NCBI GenBank assembly: GCA_946482585.1
Contig: CAMLSI010000057.1
Span: forward strand, 1 to 15,905
Source of the DNA: an uncultured Lysobacteraceae bacterium
GTDB taxonomy: Bacteria > Pseudomonadota > Gammaproteobacteria > Xanthomonadales > Rhodanobacteraceae
DNA length: 15,905 nucleotides
Direction: 5' to 3'
The first letter of the stretch is position 1, and each line of letters starts with the position of its first letter. The position numbers and the translations under genes were made by a program. Under the pieces are notes generated by a model, which saw only the letters and a list, made by a program, of their open reading frames with translations, was not told the origin of the DNA and made no database searches. Of the stretch, positions 14,621 to 15,905 are shown piece by piece.

Positions 14621-15451
14621 ATGATCGCCGCCTTCGCCAAAGCGCATCTGGGCCGGCTCAGCGCGGCCTATGCCGTGTCCATGGCCGGCAGCGTCGCCGG
14701 CCAGCTCTATCCGTTCGCGACCGCACTCGCGATCAATGGCGTACTCGAGCAGCGTTATGCGGCGATCGGCTGGCTCGTCGCATGCCATTTCAGTGCGCTC
14801 GTGCTCGAAGTCACCGCGAAGATGCTCGATACGCGCGTGTTCACGCACGTCTACAGCGATCTCGCCGGCAGCTTCGTGCGCCGCGCCCACGACGAAGGCC
14901 AGGACCCGTCGCTGATCGCCGCGCGCAGCGCGCTGTCGCGCGAATACGTGACATTCCTCGAGCGCGACGTACCGGCCGTGCTGTTCGCGACGATCGGCCT
15001 CACGGTCTCGTTGAGCGCGCTGTTCTGGTACGACACGGCGATCGGTCTCGCCTGCCTTGTGCTCGTGCTGCCGCTGCTCGCGATCAACCGCTGGCTCGCG
15101 CAACGCTCGCTCACACTCAACCGCGGCCTCAACGACCGTCTCGAACGCGAGATCGACGTGCTGCGCCGCGGCCGCGCGAGCACCGTGCAGCGACACTTCC
15201 GCGCCCTCGGCGCCTGGCGCGTGCGGCTCTCCGACGCCGAAGCGAAAGCCTACGGCGCGATGGAGATCAGCGTGATCCTGCTGTTCGTCGTCGCGCTCGC
15301 GCGCCTCGCCGACGGCGAAGCGACGCGCGCCGGTGATATCTATGCGATTTTCGCCTACCTCTGGAAATTCGTCGTCGCGCTCGACCAGGTACCGCAGCTC
15401 GTGCAGCAGATGGCCAAGCTGCGCGATCTCAACGAGCGACTTGGACGATGA
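14621..15451 (+). CDS. ABC transporter six-transmembrane-domain protein lacking an ATPase domain
   Basis: A 276-residue integral membrane protein resembling the membrane half of type IV ABC exporters. Hydrophobic segments lie near 13-40, 47-68, 120-140, 140-160, 210-230 and 236-256. Between the second and third pairs is the usual cytoplasmic helix pattern (RSALSREYVTFLERDVPAV; LNRGLNDRLEREIDVLRRG). The protein stops at LRDLNERLGR, just where an exporter would run into its ATPase domain, and no Walker A, signature or Walker B motif follows before the convergent gene. Stand-alone proteins of this size are, as I recall, annotated as a six-TM ABC family, so this is probably intact. Any partner ATPase must be encoded elsewhere. 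AAGGA at 14608-14612, eight bases before the ATG, supports the start. Confidence 0.8.
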   Translation: MIAAFAKAHLGRLSAAYAVSMAGSVAGQLYPFATALAINGVLEQRYAAIGWLVACHFSALVLEVTAKMLDTRVFTHVYSDLAGSFVRRAHDEGQDPSLIAARSALSREYVTFLERDVPAVLFATIGLTVSLSALFWYDTAIGLACLVLVLPLLAINRWLAQRSLTLNRGLNDRLEREIDVLRRGRASTVQRHFRALGAWRVRLSDAEAKAYGAMEISVILLFVVALARLADGEATRAGDIYAIFAYLWKFVVALDQVPQLVQQMAKLRDLNERLGR

Positions 15452-15500
15452 GCTGGAAATAACCGAAATGGGGTGAACCAGTGCGACGCCCAGCGGATCG

Positions 15501-15896
15501 CTACTTCGTTCGCACCGTGATCACCTCGTAGAACGGCGCCGAAGGCGGCGGCGGATAGCGCCGCCCGGTCATCTGCTTGACGTAGCAAGCCAGTTCCTCG
15601 GACTCCGGCAACGTCAGGAATTCGACGATGGTGCCGTCAGCGTCGAGCACGGCCACGGCAGCGAATTTCTCGATCCCTGCCTTGATTGCGTGTGATTTGC
15701 ATTTTTTGGAAACACCAGGCCAGAACGCATTGTGCGCGGCGATGAGTTCGTGCTCGTACGATTTTCCGGGCTCTTCCTTGACCATGGCCAGGTGCTCGTT
15801 AGCGAGCCGCGTCCAGCGCTGCGCGTAGTCCTCGGCATGCGCAGCCGCCGCCGAAACAGCCAACACGGCACCCCACAGAAGGTTGAGTTTGCTCAT
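15501..15896 (-). CDS. Small secreted protein of unknown function, AT-richer than its neighbours
   Basis: A 131-residue protein with a Sec signal peptide (MSKLNLLWGAVLAVSAAAAHA, likely cleavage after residue 21), so it is probably periplasmic. The mature part has a His-containing helical segment (YEHELIAAHNAFWPG), two cysteines (C66 and C104) that could form a disulfide, then a compact alpha/beta end: FAAVAVLDADGTIVEFLTLP and YPPPPSAPFYEV. The order hydrophobic strand, DADGTI, then YPPPP vaguely recalls TonB/AgmX C-terminal domains, but no membrane anchor of that kind is present and I do not assign the family. GGAG lies only two bases from the ATG, an unusually short spacing. Upstream sequence is outside the window. 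It is convergent with the ABC-type membrane gene. Confidence 0.75.
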   Translation of the reverse strand: MSKLNLLWGAVLAVSAAAAHAEDYAQRWTRLANEHLAMVKEEPGKSYEHELIAAHNAFWPGVSKKCKSHAIKAGIEKFAAVAVLDADGTIVEFLTLPESEELACYVKQMTGRRYPPPPSAPFYEVITVRTK

Positions 15897-15905
15897 TGCT
15901 CCGGA

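Overview
This is a very GC-rich, densely coded bacterial window with short intergenic gaps. The gene set is a NtrC/AlgB-type regulator, a hemD-hemX-hemY cluster with no adjacent hemC, srkA, an AscD-like ferredoxin-type reductase, a YiiD-type thioesterase, and small secreted proteins. Together with a tandem CGATTCC intergenic repeat, this suggests a gammaproteobacterium of the Xanthomonadales/Lysobacterales type. The genus cannot be fixed from the sequence alone. I see no insertion sequence, phage gene, tRNA, rRNA or CRISPR array, and no gene-free stretch exceeds 300 bases.

Layout. (1) 2-676 (+): C-terminal part of a sigma-54-dependent response regulator, followed by the only canonical hairpin-plus-T-tract terminator in the window. 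(2) 767-4190 (-): a two-gene unit encoding a TPR/sulfotransferase-fold protein and then a TPR/aspartyl-asparaginyl beta-hydroxylase. (3) 4358-6215 (-): a PlsC-type acyltransferase whose end overlaps a YheT-type alpha/beta hydrolase. (4) 6478-7859 (-): a YdiI/MenI-like hotdog thioesterase overlapping the stress kinase srkA by ATGA. (5) 8022-9634 (+), divergent from (4): a [2Fe-2S] flavin reductase overlapping a secreted DUF2845 protein by ATGA. (6) 9692-12886 (-): hemD, hemX and hemY. (7) 12996-15451 (+): a YiiD-C thioesterase, a secreted hypothetical protein, a membrane-anchored rhodanese, and an ABC-type six-TM protein without an ATPase domain. (8) 15501-15896 (-): a small secreted protein with noticeably more AT-rich sequence.

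Most of the window looks like ordinary housekeeping chromosome. hemD makes uroporphyrinogen III, and hemX/hemY are its usual membrane companions. The acyltransferase, hydrolase and thioesterases belong to lipid or acyl-CoA metabolism. The most unusual part is the TPR-sulfotransferase/TPR-hydroxylase pair. The hydroxylase keeps its iron and 2-oxoglutarate residues, whereas the sulfotransferase has lost the residues normally used to bind PAPS.

Two non-coding patterns also stand out. Several genes share a -10-like box about 26-32 bases before the start codon. Several gene ends or gaps carry strong GC hairpins without T-tracts. These calls come from reading the sequence and from family knowledge; no database search was run.
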